Positions 45,205 through 54,634 of a DNA stretch of 64,000 nucleotides are shown here, one piece after another. The DNA is from Chloracidobacterium sp. (lineage in GTDB: Bacteria; Acidobacteriota; Blastocatellia; Pyrinomonadales; Pyrinomonadaceae). The position numbers and the translations under genes were made by a program. The DNA lies in assembly GCA_016711345.1 (NCBI GenBank), contig JADJTD010000001.1, positions 1,488,001 to 1,552,000 on the forward strand, in the 5' to 3' direction. The notes under the pieces were generated by a model that ran no database searches, was not told where the DNA came from, and was given only the letters and a program-made list of their open reading frames with translations. How positions within the stretch are numbered: the first letter of the stretch is position 1; each line of letters opens with the position of its first letter.

Positions 45205-45876
45205 ATGAAACGAGCTTCTTTACTACTTGGAATCGCATTTATCGCGTTTATTGTTTTGTCACAAAACGGAACAAGTGCGTTGAATCAAACTTTCACTGAA
45301 CGCTTCGCCGGCGGCCCTGCGACAGGCGAATCCGGCGCTTATTCTTTCGATAAGGCCCACAGCGCCATCGGATTTAAGGTAAAACACATGGGCCTGGTTG
45401 AGATTCCGGGATTTTTCCGCGATTTCACCGGAACCGTAAACTATGAAGCAAAAGACGTTACAAGATCGACTGTCGAGTTCAACGCAAAAGCAACCAGCGT
45501 TGATACCGGTGTGGCACCACGCGACAATCATCTGCGCTCAAAGGACTTTTTCGAAGTCGAAAAATTTGCCGACATTACGTTCAAAAGCACAAAGGTCGAA
45601 AAGAAAGGCAAGGGCCTTCTTTTGACCGGCGATTTTACGATGAAAGGCGTAACGAAATCGATAACATTCCCATTCGAGATCGCAGGATGGCTGGCCGGCA
45701 GCGACAAATCTGGACCCAAAATGGGTATCGTGGCTGAAACCACTATCAATCGCCGTGACTACGGAGTCAATTACGGCAGCAACTTGCCAAACGGCGTTCA
45801 GGCACTTTCGGACAACATTAAAGTCGTTCTCCAGATCGAGGCTGGTAAAAAGAAAGACGAACCGAAGACCAACTAG
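45205..45876 (+). CDS. YceI-family periplasmic lipocalin-like protein
   Basis: 223 residues, signal peptide ~1-25. 'YSFDKAHSAIGFKVKHMGLVEIPGFFRDFTG' (~47-78), 'DNHLRSKDFFEVEKFADITFKSTKVE' (~110-136) and 'GDFTMKGVTKSITFPF' are classic YceI signatures. These proteins bind isoprenoid-like lipids in a lipocalin-type barrel. GGAGG is present 9 nt before the ATG. The Lys-rich C-terminus is unremarkable. Confidence 0.95.
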   Translation: MKRASLLLGIAFIAFIVLSQNGTSALNQTFTERFAGGPATGESGAYSFDKAHSAIGFKVKHMGLVEIPGFFRDFTGTVNYEAKDVTRSTVEFNAKATSVDTGVAPRDNHLRSKDFFEVEKFADITFKSTKVEKKGKGLLLTGDFTMKGVTKSITFPFEIAGWLAGSDKSGPKMGIVAETTINRRDYGVNYGSNLPNGVQALSDNIKVVLQIEAGKKKDEPKTN

Positions 45877-45910
45877 ATACGCATAAAACACATACTGCAA
45901 AGGTCGAATT

Positions 45911-46873
45911 TCATAAGTTCGATCTTTGCTTTTTTATGCTCTTTTCTCGAAAGTAAAAGATGAAATCAACGTCTCCATTAGCTCGATCAATGTACCAAGA
46001 GATGTCCTGATCCGTCATCATTTCAAGTTCCCCGAGCTTGTTCATACTCTCAATAGATTTTCTTATATTCTCAGGGTCGAAGATATCACCCGCTTTGAGA
46101 AACACACGCTTGCGCAAATATCTGTCTCTTAAATATATATTTCCTGCAAACTCAACTCTCCTAACGACCAATCCTTCCAAATCGTTGAGATTCCGGATGG
46201 AAGTAAATGGAATGTCGTAAATCGCGTACAAGCCCCAATCGTTATAATCAAAATGCCACCATTCGCTTGGGTTGACTGTAAAATTTTCCGCTTCCATCAA
46301 TCGACGCAGTATGTCGCGGTTGGCGCGTTCCTCTACTGTACCGCCTTTGTAATCGGGCGAAGCCCGCTCGGTAAATTCGTCAAAGCCCGACGGCATCGGG
46401 ATCGCATTACCAGTTTTCAGATCGTAAATGCCAAGATCTACGGCACAACCGCGATTATGTTTAGAGCCGGTTGCGGGGTCTGCGACATATTTACGCTGGT
46501 CGAGAGTCACAACATCCCAAAACAATTTTGTGATCGCCCAAGGCCTGTAACCGTCATAGATAACGAGCCCGAGCCCTTGTTTCTTTAGTTGTTTATGGAC
46601 GCGAACAACTCCTTCTGCCGCAGGACGCTGTAAGAATGCACGTGCTTCGGGATAGACCGTGCGACCAACAAAATTATTGGCAGTCGCATACCGAATATCG
46701 AGCTTTATGGTTTTATCGAGCTTAATGAGTTCTATCAAATCGGCCTCGTGTTTATTTTCTTCCTTCGGCGCCGCATTTTGCGCAAACGCATAAGAAAAAA
46801 GAATAAGACATAACGCCGCGACGGTAAATAGTGAACCAATTTTTCGCATCAAGCTTCTGCCCGCTCTTTTCAA
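45911..46873 (-). CDS. Secreted D-Ala-D-Ala dipeptidase (VanX-like) fused to a POTRA-like domain
   Basis: 320 residues, signal peptide (cleaved ~31). Residues ~45-225 are a VanX/DdpX peptidase: zinc ligands H139 and D146 in 'GSKHNRGCAVDLG', and E204 and H207 in 'PSEWWHFDY'. Residues ~235-311 do not belong to VanX. 'VVRRVEFAGNIYLRDRYLRKRV', 'GDIFDPENIRKSIESMNKLGELEMM' and 'DVDFIFYFREK' follow the beta-alpha-alpha-beta-beta pattern of a POTRA module, as in BamA and related outer-membrane proteins. It probably trims D-Ala-D-Ala in the periplasm and docks to a partner. ATG overlaps the upstream stop by 4 nt. Confidence 0.85.
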   Translation of the reverse strand: MKRAGRSLMRKIGSLFTVAALCLILFSYAFAQNAAPKEENKHEADLIELIKLDKTIKLDIRYATANNFVGRTVYPEARAFLQRPAAEGVVRVHKQLKKQGLGLVIYDGYRPWAITKLFWDVVTLDQRKYVADPATGSKHNRGCAVDLGIYDLKTGNAIPMPSGFDEFTERASPDYKGGTVEERANRDILRRLMEAENFTVNPSEWWHFDYNDWGLYAIYDIPFTSIRNLNDLEGLVVRRVEFAGNIYLRDRYLRKRVFLKAGDIFDPENIRKSIESMNKLGELEMMTDQDISWYIDRANGDVDFIFYFREKSIKKQRSNL

Positions 46874-47928
46874 GGATTCTTTAGCTCTGTTTCTGGCTTA
46901 ATGTCGTCATCCAGAATCTTCACATCTGTTCCGTACTTCTGATAGTTCTTAAACCTGATCAAGTTTCGGCTTTCAAATCTTTTTCCCGAGCTTTCGACAG
47001 TGCCGCGGAAATCTGAGATCGTCGGCATAAGGTATTTTTCACCGGCGATCTCGATCATGTCGTAATCTATTGTTTTTGAAACTGCCTTTACCGCAAACGA
47101 AGGTTCAATGTCGGTAAGCACATATTCGATCCGCAGAACGCGAAACGAGTCGCGGTCTATCCACATCTTGCCTTTCTCACCGGCCGGCGAATAGCCGGCT
47201 GAGGGTTTCAGCCCAACGCCGCCGCCTTTGTTATTCTCGATCGCGATCTCGTACTCATACACAACCGTTCGCCTTCCGCGAATGACGTCGGTCGTTAAAA
47301 GGTTAAATTTCGTCTTGCTTTCTGACTTAAAGATCTTTTGCAGGTCCTCAACAAATTCGCCTCCTGACGTTGCTCCATCGAGGCCACTGTAGCTGTTTGC
47401 GGTCACGGAATCAGTGACTGTAACGCCGTTCTTTGCAAGAACTCGATACTGCTCGCCTTTTTCCGAGCTGTAACTCACGCCGATCACCAAATTGTCGTAC
47501 GCCCGCCAATTTCCCGTTCCGGCAAATGCCTCTGACCTCGTTATAACCTGTTTGACGACGAAATCAGGCATTTCTTCTACCGCATTTTGAGTATTTGCAC
47601 GAGTTTTATCAAGAATCCCGCTGACCTCGGCTGCCGAAGGCAGTTTTGTGCCAACCGGATCTTGACGGCGGCGGTCTGCTTCCTCAAGCGCACGTTTCAG
47701 CTCTTCGTCATTCGCTCCTTTTGAACGTGTCAGGCCGCGCAGGCCGTCAGTGACTACAAAATTGATTCCACGCTTTCTCAACGCCTCGATAATGCCCGAC
47801 TTCCCGCCCGGATCTTTTTGAAGCGAATAGAGCATCTTGACGTACTCAGCCTGTGTAAGAGGCTTTTCCTGAGCGAATGCTACCTGCACGAAACACAAAA
47901 TAATAAATGCAAATACAAACTTTTTCAT
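46870..47928 (-). CDS. Secreted protein with LolA/outer-membrane-lipoprotein-sorting-like C-terminal domain
   Basis: 352 residues, signal peptide 1-19 (cleaved AFA-QE). The N-terminal ~90 residues are helical. From ~120 a beta-rich domain with 'VVYEYEIAIENN..GKMWIDRDSFRVLRIEYVLTD' and 'GEKYLMPTISDFRGTVESSGKRFESRNLIRFKNYQKYG' resembles the half-barrel seen in LolA/LppX-like and 'outer membrane lipoprotein-sorting' proteins. No specific function. Translationally coupled (ATGA) to the dipeptidase gene. Confidence 0.7.
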   Translation of the reverse strand: MKKFVFAFIILCFVQVAFAQEKPLTQAEYVKMLYSLQKDPGGKSGIIEALRKRGINFVVTDGLRGLTRSKGANDEELKRALEEADRRRQDPVGTKLPSAAEVSGILDKTRANTQNAVEEMPDFVVKQVITRSEAFAGTGNWRAYDNLVIGVSYSSEKGEQYRVLAKNGVTVTDSVTANSYSGLDGATSGGEFVEDLQKIFKSESKTKFNLLTTDVIRGRRTVVYEYEIAIENNKGGGVGLKPSAGYSPAGEKGKMWIDRDSFRVLRIEYVLTDIEPSFAVKAVSKTIDYDMIEIAGEKYLMPTISDFRGTVESSGKRFESRNLIRFKNYQKYGTDVKILDDDIKPETELKNP

Positions 47929-48049
47929 CTCTTTTACTGATGCCCTGTGAGCATTATACGTTGGTTTACCAATTCAGCCTTTCTTTGTATGTATGTGCAA
48001 CACCGCGGCATTATGACCGCATGCGACGCATTTGATCACGATGCGTCAT

Positions 48050-48092
48050 AAAAGAGGCTGTTGGATCAAGCATCCAACAGCCTCTCTTTTAA
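48050..48092 (-). terminator. Strong Rho-independent terminator of cspA
   Basis: Perfect 14-bp stem AGAGGCTGTTGGAT (48053-48066) / ATCCAACAGCCTCT (48072-48085) with a 5-nt loop and T/A-rich flanks on both sides. It lies ~45 nt past the cspA stop. A second smaller hairpin (GACGCAT/ATGCGTC, 48025-48047) follows. Confidence 0.9.
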
Positions 48093-48135
48093 TGTCTCTG
48101 CCGGAGATAACCGGTCAGATAATTTAACCCCTTGC

Positions 48136-48345
48136 TCACGCAACCATCATTACGTTTTCGGCCTGAGGCCCTTTTGGCCCATCGCTCACCTCAAATTCGA
48201 CGTCTTGACCCTGAATAAGCGTCTTAAAGCCGTCGCCGCTGATAGCGCTGTAATGGACGAAAATATCCTGTTCGCCGGGCTGCTCGATAAACCCGTAACC
48301 TTTTGCGTTGTTAAACCATTTGACCTTTCCTATAGCCTTTGCCAT
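48136..48345 (-). CDS. cspA: Cold-shock protein, CspA family
   Basis: 69 residues, a single cold-shock domain. RNP1 'KGYGFI' and RNP2 'DIFVHY' are intact. It binds single-stranded RNA/DNA and acts as an RNA chaperone. AGGAGG (48356-48361 on the minus strand) precedes the ATG. A sigma70-like promoter ~210 nt upstream implies a long 5' leader, as in known cold-shock genes. Confidence 0.97.
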   Translation of the reverse strand: MAKAIGKVKWFNNAKGYGFIEQPGEQDIFVHYSAISGDGFKTLIQGQDVEFEVSDGPKGPQAENVMMVA

Positions 48346-48686
48346 AACTCTAGTTCCTCCTGCTTACTTCAAAGATCTTGCTGCGTATCTGTTGAGAGAA
48401 TTTGCAGCAAAACATAAAACCACAACCGGCAATGCACTAGGCGCATCTGGGCTGCGGAAAAAATTGTGTCGGACCCACTATCTGCAAATAAAGTTACAAC
48501 CTTAAACTGCAAGATCGCCGGAATTTAATTCGCTTGTGTTTGTGTAGTCGAACGCAAATTTAACCAAAATTTAACGTTCTGTCAAGATATTTCTCAATTT
48601 TCGATCCTTTATGTGGTGAAAATTGACATAAACGGCCATATAACAGAACATTGAGCATAGTTTTTAGGTCTATTTTCTGCTAAACG
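48346..48686. promoter_or_regulatory. 341-nt divergent promoter region of cspA and the tryptophan dioxygenase gene, candidate cspA promoter 48557-48585
   Basis: On the minus strand TTGACA (48585-48580), a 17-nt spacer, then TAAATT (48562-48557) form a good sigma70-type promoter for cspA; transcription would begin near 48550 and leave a ~205-nt 5' leader. Another TTGACA at 48623-48628 on the plus strand points to the dioxygenase gene, but the TATAAC that follows is only 10 nt away, so that match is not convincing. Confidence 0.45.
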
Positions 48687-49490
48687 ATGACATACGAATA
48701 CGGCAAAGACGCACCACTTTCATACAATAAATATCTCAAGGTCGCGGAGCTTATAGATCTCCAGCAGCCGCTTTCAGAACCGCAAAGCCATGATGAACTG
48801 CTCTTTATAGTCATTCACCAAACGTACGAGCTTTGGTTCAAGCAGATCCTTCACGAACTCGACGCCGCGTTAAAATGGCTGGACGAAGGCCGCACTTTTC
48901 GCGTTAATCACAGCCTGCGCGCCATTGTAACGATCGAAAAGGTGCTCGTCTCCCAAATACACGTCCTTGAAACAATGGCGCAGATCGGCTTTCTCGAATT
49001 TCGCGACAAGCTTAATCCGGCAAGCGGATTTCAGTCGATGCAGTTTCGCGAGATCGAATTTGTTTCAGGACAAAAGAACGAAAAGATACTGGAGAGTTTT
49101 AGCAAAGACGAATTTGCATACAAGCGTTTGAGTGAACGCTATGCAGCGCCGAGTCTCGGCGATGCGTTTTGGGCATTGTTAGAACGCAATGGTTTTGCGG
49201 TCGGAGATCATGACGAAAAGGTCGAGGCGATCGTCGAGATACTTGCACATCCCGAGAAACACGGCGATCTTTTTGTAATGCAAGATCTACTCACCGAGCA
49301 CGACGCTCAGATATCACTCTGGCGTTATCATCACGTCCTTATGGTCGAGCGAATGTTAGGAATGAAGCCCGGCACCGGCGGATCAGAAGGCGTCGGCTAT
49401 CTTATGACCACGCTGATGAAAAAATTCTTCCCAGAGATATGGGAAGCCCGAACGCACCTGAAACTGTCAGAACCACCTGCGGCTGCGTGA
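48687..49490 (+). CDS. kynA: Tryptophan 2,3-dioxygenase
   Basis: 267 residues. 'SHDELLFIVIHQTYELWFKQILHEL' (~38-62) with the substrate-binding His, 'FRDKLNPASGFQSMQFREIE', 'WRYHHVLMVERMLGMKPGTGGSEGVGYL' with the proximal heme His (~215) and the GTGGS loop are all family hallmarks. It oxidises L-Trp to N-formylkynurenine. No kynureninase or formamidase gene is adjacent. Confidence 0.96.
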   Translation: MTYEYGKDAPLSYNKYLKVAELIDLQQPLSEPQSHDELLFIVIHQTYELWFKQILHELDAALKWLDEGRTFRVNHSLRAIVTIEKVLVSQIHVLETMAQIGFLEFRDKLNPASGFQSMQFREIEFVSGQKNEKILESFSKDEFAYKRLSERYAAPSLGDAFWALLERNGFAVGDHDEKVEAIVEILAHPEKHGDLFVMQDLLTEHDAQISLWRYHHVLMVERMLGMKPGTGGSEGVGYLMTTLMKKFFPEIWEARTHLKLSEPPAAA

Positions 49491-49506
49491 TTGCGCCTTT
49501 TTGATG

Positions 49507-50616
49507 CTAAACAAAAACCGAGAAAACCTCATTTGAAAACAGTTTTCCTTTTCGTGTAAGTCGCAAACTACTCTCTGTCGTTTCGACAAGCTCGGCGTCA
49601 ATCAATCTCTCGATCTCCGCTTCGAATTTGTTTATCAAATCAAAACCGAAACGTGCGGCAAAACTCGGCAACTCGATGCCCGATTCCATACGCAATCCAA
49701 GAAAAACAAATTCGGAAGCGAGATCGATCGTTTCCCGCATTACCTCAGCAGAGCAGTTATTCTCTATCATTTCGACATATTTTGCTGTGTCGCGTTCGTT
49801 CGCATATCGTTGCTTCCCATCTAAAGAATGTGCCGACACGCCAAAGCCAAAGACAGGATCGAGCGTCCAGTATTTTGTGTTGTGTTTGGACTCGAAACCC
49901 GTCCGTGAGAAGTTTGAGATCTCGTATTGCTCATAGCCGGCACCGGCGAGTTTATCGAGCATCAATTCGTACATCTCGGCGGCGAGTTGATCGTCGGGCT
50001 GCGGCTGGCGTCCGCTGCGAAGCTGTTCTGCGAGCGGTGTACTCTGGTGAATTTCGAGTATGTATAACGAAAGATGCTCAGGAGACATCGATAACGCTTC
50101 ATTGAGGTTATTTTCCCAATCTTCAAGCGGCTGTCCCGGCAAACCTGCGATCAGATCAAAGCTGATGTTTTCAAAACCGGCATCACGCAGCATTTTGAAT
50201 GTTGCCCGCGCATCATTTGCATCATGTCCGCGAGCAAGCAGTTTTAAAGCACGATCATCAAACGTCTGCACGCCGAAGCTGGCACGATTGACGCCGAGTG
50301 CTCGATAATCACGCAGAGTTTCCGGCGTTACGGTCGCGGGATTCATCTCCATCGTGATCTCTTTGACATTTGAAAGATCAAATTTGGAATCTATGGTCTC
50401 AATTATCTTTTCAACCTGTTTCGCGGAAAGCAGCGAAGGCGTGCCGCCGCCGAAATAGATAGTGTCGATGTTGGAGGCAAAGCTTTTGATCTCTGCGCAC
50501 AATGCAGTAACGTACCGCTCGACAGCATCATTGCTGCGATAAACGTCGGTCGCAAAATCGCAGTATGAGCATCGCGACTTACAAAATGGGATGTGAAGAT
50601 AGATGCCAGCGGCCAT
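49507..50616 (-). CDS. hemW: Radical-SAM heme chaperone HemW (coproporphyrinogen oxidase-like)
   Basis: 369 residues. Radical-SAM cluster motif CxxxCxxC in 'PFCKSRCSYCDFAT' (~10-23), 'IDTIYFGGGTPSLL' and 'GLPGQPLEDWENNL' match HemW. It carries HemW's two-Cys-after-motif pattern rather than the extra Cys of HemN, so a heme-transfer chaperone is more likely than coproporphyrinogen oxidase. Convergent with kynA. Confidence 0.9.
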   Translation of the reverse strand: MAAGIYLHIPFCKSRCSYCDFATDVYRSNDAVERYVTALCAEIKSFASNIDTIYFGGGTPSLLSAKQVEKIIETIDSKFDLSNVKEITMEMNPATVTPETLRDYRALGVNRASFGVQTFDDRALKLLARGHDANDARATFKMLRDAGFENISFDLIAGLPGQPLEDWENNLNEALSMSPEHLSLYILEIHQSTPLAEQLRSGRQPQPDDQLAAEMYELMLDKLAGAGYEQYEISNFSRTGFESKHNTKYWTLDPVFGFGVSAHSLDGKQRYANERDTAKYVEMIENNCSAEVMRETIDLASEFVFLGLRMESGIELPSFAARFGFDLINKFEAEIERLIDAELVETTESSLRLTRKGKLFSNEVFSVFV

Positions 50617-50705
50617 TAAAACTATTTGCTGCGGTTCAGATGATATTAAACAAGGCCGAATTTAGGAGCGGATGGTAAAGTTTGAGGCAGATATTTTTGT
50701 AAGAT

Positions 50706-52988
50706 CTAGTTCTCTAAACGGCTTTGTAACGAATTGCTCCAAACGGTTTCCAGATCGCCGAGCATTGATGCAACTAACGTCTCACTGTTTACCGAAACGC
50801 TTAATTTGTCACCGCCAACTCGCCCTATAACCTCAAATGGACATTCCCCGATAGCGTTTTTTATATTTTCAAGTTTTTCCGGAGCAAAGCTTATGATTAT
50901 ACGCGACGGTGTTTCGCCAAAGAGTAACGAATCATTAGACGAGTCTTTACTTTCAATATTTATCTCTGCACCAATCGCTTTGCGGCCGAGCGACGAGAAA
51001 CAACATTCAACTATCGCAACGGCAAGGCCGCCGTCGGAACAATCGTGTGCTGAAGAGATCGAACATTGGTCGTTTAGCTTTAGCAGCGTTTCCTGAATGA
51101 GTTTTTCCTGTGCGAGGTCAATGATCGGAGCTATCCCGTTTTCGATGATCTGTTTAGTGGAAAGACCAAGAACTGTTTGAGCGTATTCGCTTGCGGCAAG
51201 ATCGTCTCGCGTTTCACCAAGAACGGCGATGATGTCGCCCTCACGCTTAAAGCCAGGCATGATTATCTTTCGCGAATCTTCGATCAAGCCAACCATGCCG
51301 ATCGTCGGTGTCGGCAAAATTCCGCTGCCGTCGGTTTCGTTGTAAAACGATACGTTGCCCGACACGACCGGCGTTTCAAACACTTTACAGGCCTCAGCCA
51401 TACCGTCGATCACGTCGGAAAAGCTTCGCATTACTTCCGGGCGTTCGGGCGAAGCGAAGTTAAGACAGTTTGTGACGGCAATGGGCTTTGCTCCAACGCA
51501 AACGACATTTCGGGCGGCTTCGGCAACGGCGAGTTTTGCTCCGTTATGGGCATCGATGGCAACAAATTTACCATTGCCGTCCAGACACATCGCTATTGCC
51601 CGTCGAGTTTCCTTGATACGAATAACAGCAGCATCTGAACCCGGCATCAACACCGTATTTGTCCGAACCATCGTGTCGTATTGCTCGTAAACCCAACGCT
51701 TAGAGCATATATTTGGAGAAGCCAAAAGTGCTTTCAGCACTTGTTCAAGGTTCAAAGTTCCAAGTTCAAAGTTAGAACTGCGTTTTTCTTCAAACTTTGA
51801 AATTGGAACTTTGAACTTTGAACTCGTTTCTGCCATTGGGCGCTCATACTTCGGCGCCTCATCAGTTAAGGCTTGGACAGGCAGATCAGCTTCGACGATG
51901 CCGTTATGGATGATCTTAAGGCGGTCGCCCTCGACTACCTTGCCTATAACCACTGCATCGAGATCCCATTTGTTAAAGATCTCGACGACCTCTTTTTCGC
52001 GGCCTTTACGGGCAACGATCAGCATGCGCTCCTGAGATTCCGACAGCAGCATTTCATAGGCAGTCATTCCCGTTTCGCGTTGCGGAACAAGCGTCAGATC
52101 GATCTCAAGTCCGGTTCCGGCACGAGCTGCCATTTCGACAGACGATGATGTCAGGCCTGCTGCGCCCATATCCTGAATGCCTTCGATAGCTCCGCTGCGC
52201 ATTGCTTCGAGACATGCTTCAAGCAGAAGTTTTTCGAGGAACGGATCGCCGACCTGAACAGTCGGACGTTTTTCGAGCGCCTGATCGTCAAACTCAGCCG
52301 AAGCCATTGTCGCTCCGTGAATGCCATCGCGGCCTGTTTTTGCGCCTGCATAAAGAACCGGATTGCCAACTCCGGTTGCTTTGCCAAAAAAGATCTGATC
52401 TTTTCTGACTAGGCCGAGAGCGAAGGCATTGACCAGCGGATTGAGGCTGTAAGATTCGTCAAATACAACTTCGCCGCCGATGGTCGGCACGCCAAAGCAG
52501 TTGCCGTAGTGGCCTATGCCCGCAACGCAGCCTTTTAGAATAGATCTATTACGATTGCCGTGCTTTGGATCGTCAAGCGGCCCAAAACGCAAGCTATTCA
52601 TCGCCGCGACCGGACGCGCTCCCATTGTAAAAACATCTCGCAAGATGCCGCCGACACCTGTCGCGGCGCCCTGAAAAGGCTCGATAAAACTAGGATGATT
52701 GTGCGATTCAACCTTAAAGGCAACGCACCAGTCATCGCCAATGTCTATGACACCTGCATTCTCGCCGGGCGGCACGATGACACGCGGTCCAGTTATTGGC
52801 AATCGTTTCAAATGAACTCGTGAAGATTTATAAGAACAATGCTCCGACCACATTACGCTGAATACGCCGAGTTCAGTGATATTTGGCTCACGCCCGAGGA
52901 CTTCAACTATACGGTCGTACTCGCCGGGAGTAAGGTTGTGCTGTTCGACGACTTCGGAGGTAATGGCGGTGGTTTGGGTGGCGATCAT
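50706..52988 (-). CDS. purL: Phosphoribosylformylglycinamidine synthase subunit PurL, with in-frame repeat insertion
   Basis: 760 residues, small-type PurL. '[19 protein letters not shown]' (~45-63), '[28 protein letters not shown]' (~93-120), '[22 protein letters not shown]' and a C-terminal '[22 protein letters not shown]' are conserved. It makes FGAM in purine synthesis with PurQ and PurS. Residues ~389-415, in the linker before '[22 protein letters not shown]', are encoded by a 35-bp inverted repeat (51743-51823) and have low complexity. The reading frame is preserved, so the enzyme is probably active. Confidence 0.95.
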   Translation of the reverse strand: MIATQTTAITSEVVEQHNLTPGEYDRIVEVLGREPNITELGVFSVMWSEHCSYKSSRVHLKRLPITGPRVIVPPGENAGVIDIGDDWCVAFKVESHNHPSFIEPFQGAATGVGGILRDVFTMGARPVAAMNSLRFGPLDDPKHGNRNRSILKGCVAGIGHYGNCFGVPTIGGEVVFDESYSLNPLVNAFALGLVRKDQIFFGKATGVGNPVLYAGAKTGRDGIHGATMASAEFDDQALEKRPTVQVGDPFLEKLLLEACLEAMRSGAIEGIQDMGAAGLTSSSVEMAARAGTGLEIDLTLVPQRETGMTAYEMLLSESQERMLIVARKGREKEVVEIFNKWDLDAVVIGKVVEGDRLKIIHNGIVEADLPVQALTDEAPKYERPMAETSSKFKVPISKFEEKRSSNFELGTLNLEQVLKALLASPNICSKRWVYEQYDTMVRTNTVLMPGSDAAVIRIKETRRAIAMCLDGNGKFVAIDAHNGAKLAVAEAARNVVCVGAKPIAVTNCLNFASPERPEVMRSFSDVIDGMAEACKVFETPVVSGNVSFYNETDGSGILPTPTIGMVGLIEDSRKIIMPGFKREGDIIAVLGETRDDLAASEYAQTVLGLSTKQIIENGIAPIIDLAQEKLIQETLLKLNDQCSISSAHDCSDGGLAVAIVECCFSSLGRKAIGAEINIESKDSSNDSLLFGETPSRIIISFAPEKLENIKNAIGECPFEVIGRVGGDKLSVSVNSETLVASMLGDLETVWSNSLQSRLEN
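51743..51823. repeat. 35-bp-arm inverted repeat inserted in frame inside purL
   Basis: Arms 51743-51777 (starts GTTCAAGGTTCAAAGTTCC) and 51789-51823 match at about 32 of 35 positions in reverse complement, with an 11-nt loop. The words (TTCAAAGTTC, GTTCCAA) are unlike neighbouring purL codons but typical of small palindromic intergenic repeats. It is read through in the purL frame as 27 residues rich in Ser, Lys, Phe, Glu and Leu, with no stop codon. Confidence 0.9.
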
Positions 52989-53022
52989 CTGACAAAAAAA
53001 ATGACTCTTAAAATAAACAAAT

Positions 53023-53070
53023 GAGTTTATGCGTTCCGAGTATTTTTATCAAACCGGCACGCATAAACTC
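53023..53070. repeat. Perfect 12-bp inverted repeat upstream of purL
   Basis: GAGTTTATGCGT (53023-53034) and ACGCATAAACTC (53059-53070) are separated by 24 nt. It lies between the minus-strand DinB-like gene (stop at 53099) and purL (start 52988). It may be a terminator of the former (T-rich on the minus-strand side) or part of the purL leader. It does not match the purine riboswitch consensus. Confidence 0.5.
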
Positions 53071-53098
53071 TCTGTAAATAGTTCATGAATTTAATTAT

Positions 53099-53599
53099 TT
53101 ACGGCATTGCCGGGGCTCCCAACGCGGCCCATTCTTCTTTCGAAGGGCCGTAAACCCCAGGAACCGGAATGCCCGCCTGACGCATCAGCACGGTCATCTG
53201 GCCGCGATGATGGGCCTGATGAGCGATCAGGTAAAACAAGGTCATACCGCGCGACCAGGTTTCGCCGTACATCTCGTCTTCGATCAGCAAAGTTTCGTCC
53301 GTCCAGTGCTTGCCGACCTCTTCGCCAGCGGATTTTCCTCCGCGTTCATAGGCTGCGACGATCTCTGCTGCGCTGCCTGGGCAATCGCTGTCAACCGCCG
53401 GAGCGTCAACGGTGAGGCCGACAAGGCCAAGCATTTCTCCGGTGGTTATCGCCAAATGCCAGCCTATAAAACCGAGTGTCCGCCCGTCTTCCGTAACTTT
53501 CTGTGACAGCGAAGCATCAGTCAGGTTAGTTAGGGCCTTAGTGGTCATCTCAACCTCATATGCCCACGCTTTTTGAAAATCTTCGATCTTTCTAAACAT
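53099..53599 (-). CDS. DinB-family protein
   Basis: 166 residues from ATG 53599, preceded by GGAG; an earlier in-frame start at 53644 adds a poor N-terminus. Metal ligands of the DinB fold appear in 'LGFIGWHLAITTGEML' (~45) and 'FYLIAHQAHHRGQMTVLMRQAGI' (~125-148). Function not defined; DinB proteins include thiol S-transferases and damage-induced proteins. Confidence 0.88.
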   Translation of the reverse strand: MFRKIEDFQKAWAYEVEMTTKALTNLTDASLSQKVTEDGRTLGFIGWHLAITTGEMLGLVGLTVDAPAVDSDCPGSAAEIVAAYERGGKSAGEEVGKHWTDETLLIEDEMYGETWSRGMTLFYLIAHQAHHRGQMTVLMRQAGIPVPGVYGPSKEEWAALGAPAMP

Positions 53600-53695
53600 C
53601 AGATTTCTCCTTAATGTGATATTGTATGCGCAATAATGTTGCACTCATAAGACTATCAGATTCCTGCATAATGGACAAATGAGGACGTAAAATTG

Positions 53696-54634
53696 TTACT
53701 CATATCTTACCGACGCAAATGCAGTTTTTCCGTTATACAAAAAGACATTTTGCCGAAATTCGTCAGGCTTTAAATCACTCTTGAGTATTGGGCCGTTCGG
53801 CCTGAGAATCTTTAGTATCAGCTCAAAATTCTTTTCACTATTCTTAAACTGTTCCTCGCCGCTGTAACGCGTTATCAATATCAGATCAAATTCGGTTTTA
53901 GTTTCTGATTTTGCATCTATGAGCTCGTACGAGTGAATAACACCGCGTTTCAGGGCTTCGTCGCGATAGAGTTTCCAGTTGTTCTCGTAGTAAAAGATGG
54001 TTTCGTCGCGACGGCCGTCTTTGATCTTCACAAAATCCATCACGACGTAAACACTTGCATCTTGCTTGCGCACTGCCAATAATTTTTCGATCTCAGCAGT
54101 TGCGGCAGCATGCTTGAGTCGTCCCATGCGCTGATAAGCGATGCTTCCGTCGGCAGCGAAAAGGATAGTCAGAGGCAGATTTCCTGACCAATCTTTAGAG
54201 ACCATAGTAATGGCCGCGCTTTCGTCCGGCGTGTAAAGGAGATACGCCGGTATCTTCGAGTTCATTTCTTTTAGAAAACGGGGAACATCACCGTTTATCT
54301 CAGCAAGATCGTCAAGAGATACGGTAAGAAGATCTATCTTCCCGCTAAACTCACTATCGATCTTGACCAGATCGGGAAATTCTTCGCGGCAAGGGTCACA
54401 CCAGGTCGCCCAAAAATTGATCAACAGCGGCTTGCCGTTCGGCTTGAGTAGTCGTTTAAGGCCCTCGACATCTATCTGCTTTACCTTCGGAAATGATGAG
54501 ACCGCTGCTTTTGTGCTTTTCGTATTACTGCCTTTGGGCGCAGTTTGTGCAGCGCAAATCCCACATAGAGAAATGACTAGCGCCGCAACAAACGCTGAAC
54601 TCAGACGCCCCCTAAAGATCATTAAATTATTCAT
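53696..54634 (-). CDS. Secreted TlpA-like thioredoxin with an extra C-terminal domain
   Basis: 312 residues from ATG 54634. Signal peptide/anchor ~8-29. 'LLINFWATWCDPCREEFPDLVKI' (~70-92) has an intact W-C-x-x-C site. Residues ~185-310 form a second alpha/beta domain ('VYVVMDFVKIKDGRRDETIFYYENNWKLYRDEALKRG') not seen in TlpA; its role is unknown. Expected periplasmic reductant. The ATG overlaps the upstream stop by 8 nt, so it is coupled to the redoxin gene. Confidence 0.85.
   Translation of the reverse strand: MNNLMIFRGRLSSAFVAALVISLCGICAAQTAPKGSNTKSTKAAVSSFPKVKQIDVEGLKRLLKPNGKPLLINFWATWCDPCREEFPDLVKIDSEFSGKIDLLTVSLDDLAEINGDVPRFLKEMNSKIPAYLLYTPDESAAITMVSKDWSGNLPLTILFAADGSIAYQRMGRLKHAAATAEIEKLLAVRKQDASVYVVMDFVKIKDGRRDETIFYYENNWKLYRDEALKRGVIHSYELIDAKSETKTEFDLILITRYSGEEQFKNSEKNFELILKILRPNGPILKSDLKPDEFRQNVFLYNGKTAFASVRYE

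Noticed and set aside
48623..48644. TTGACA and TATAAC as a promoter for tryptophan dioxygenase
   Set aside because: Spacing is only 10 nt, far from the 16-18 nt needed.
52989..53098. Purine riboswitch upstream of purL
   Set aside because: Only a simple 12-bp inverted repeat is present; the conserved junction bases of the purine aptamer were not found.
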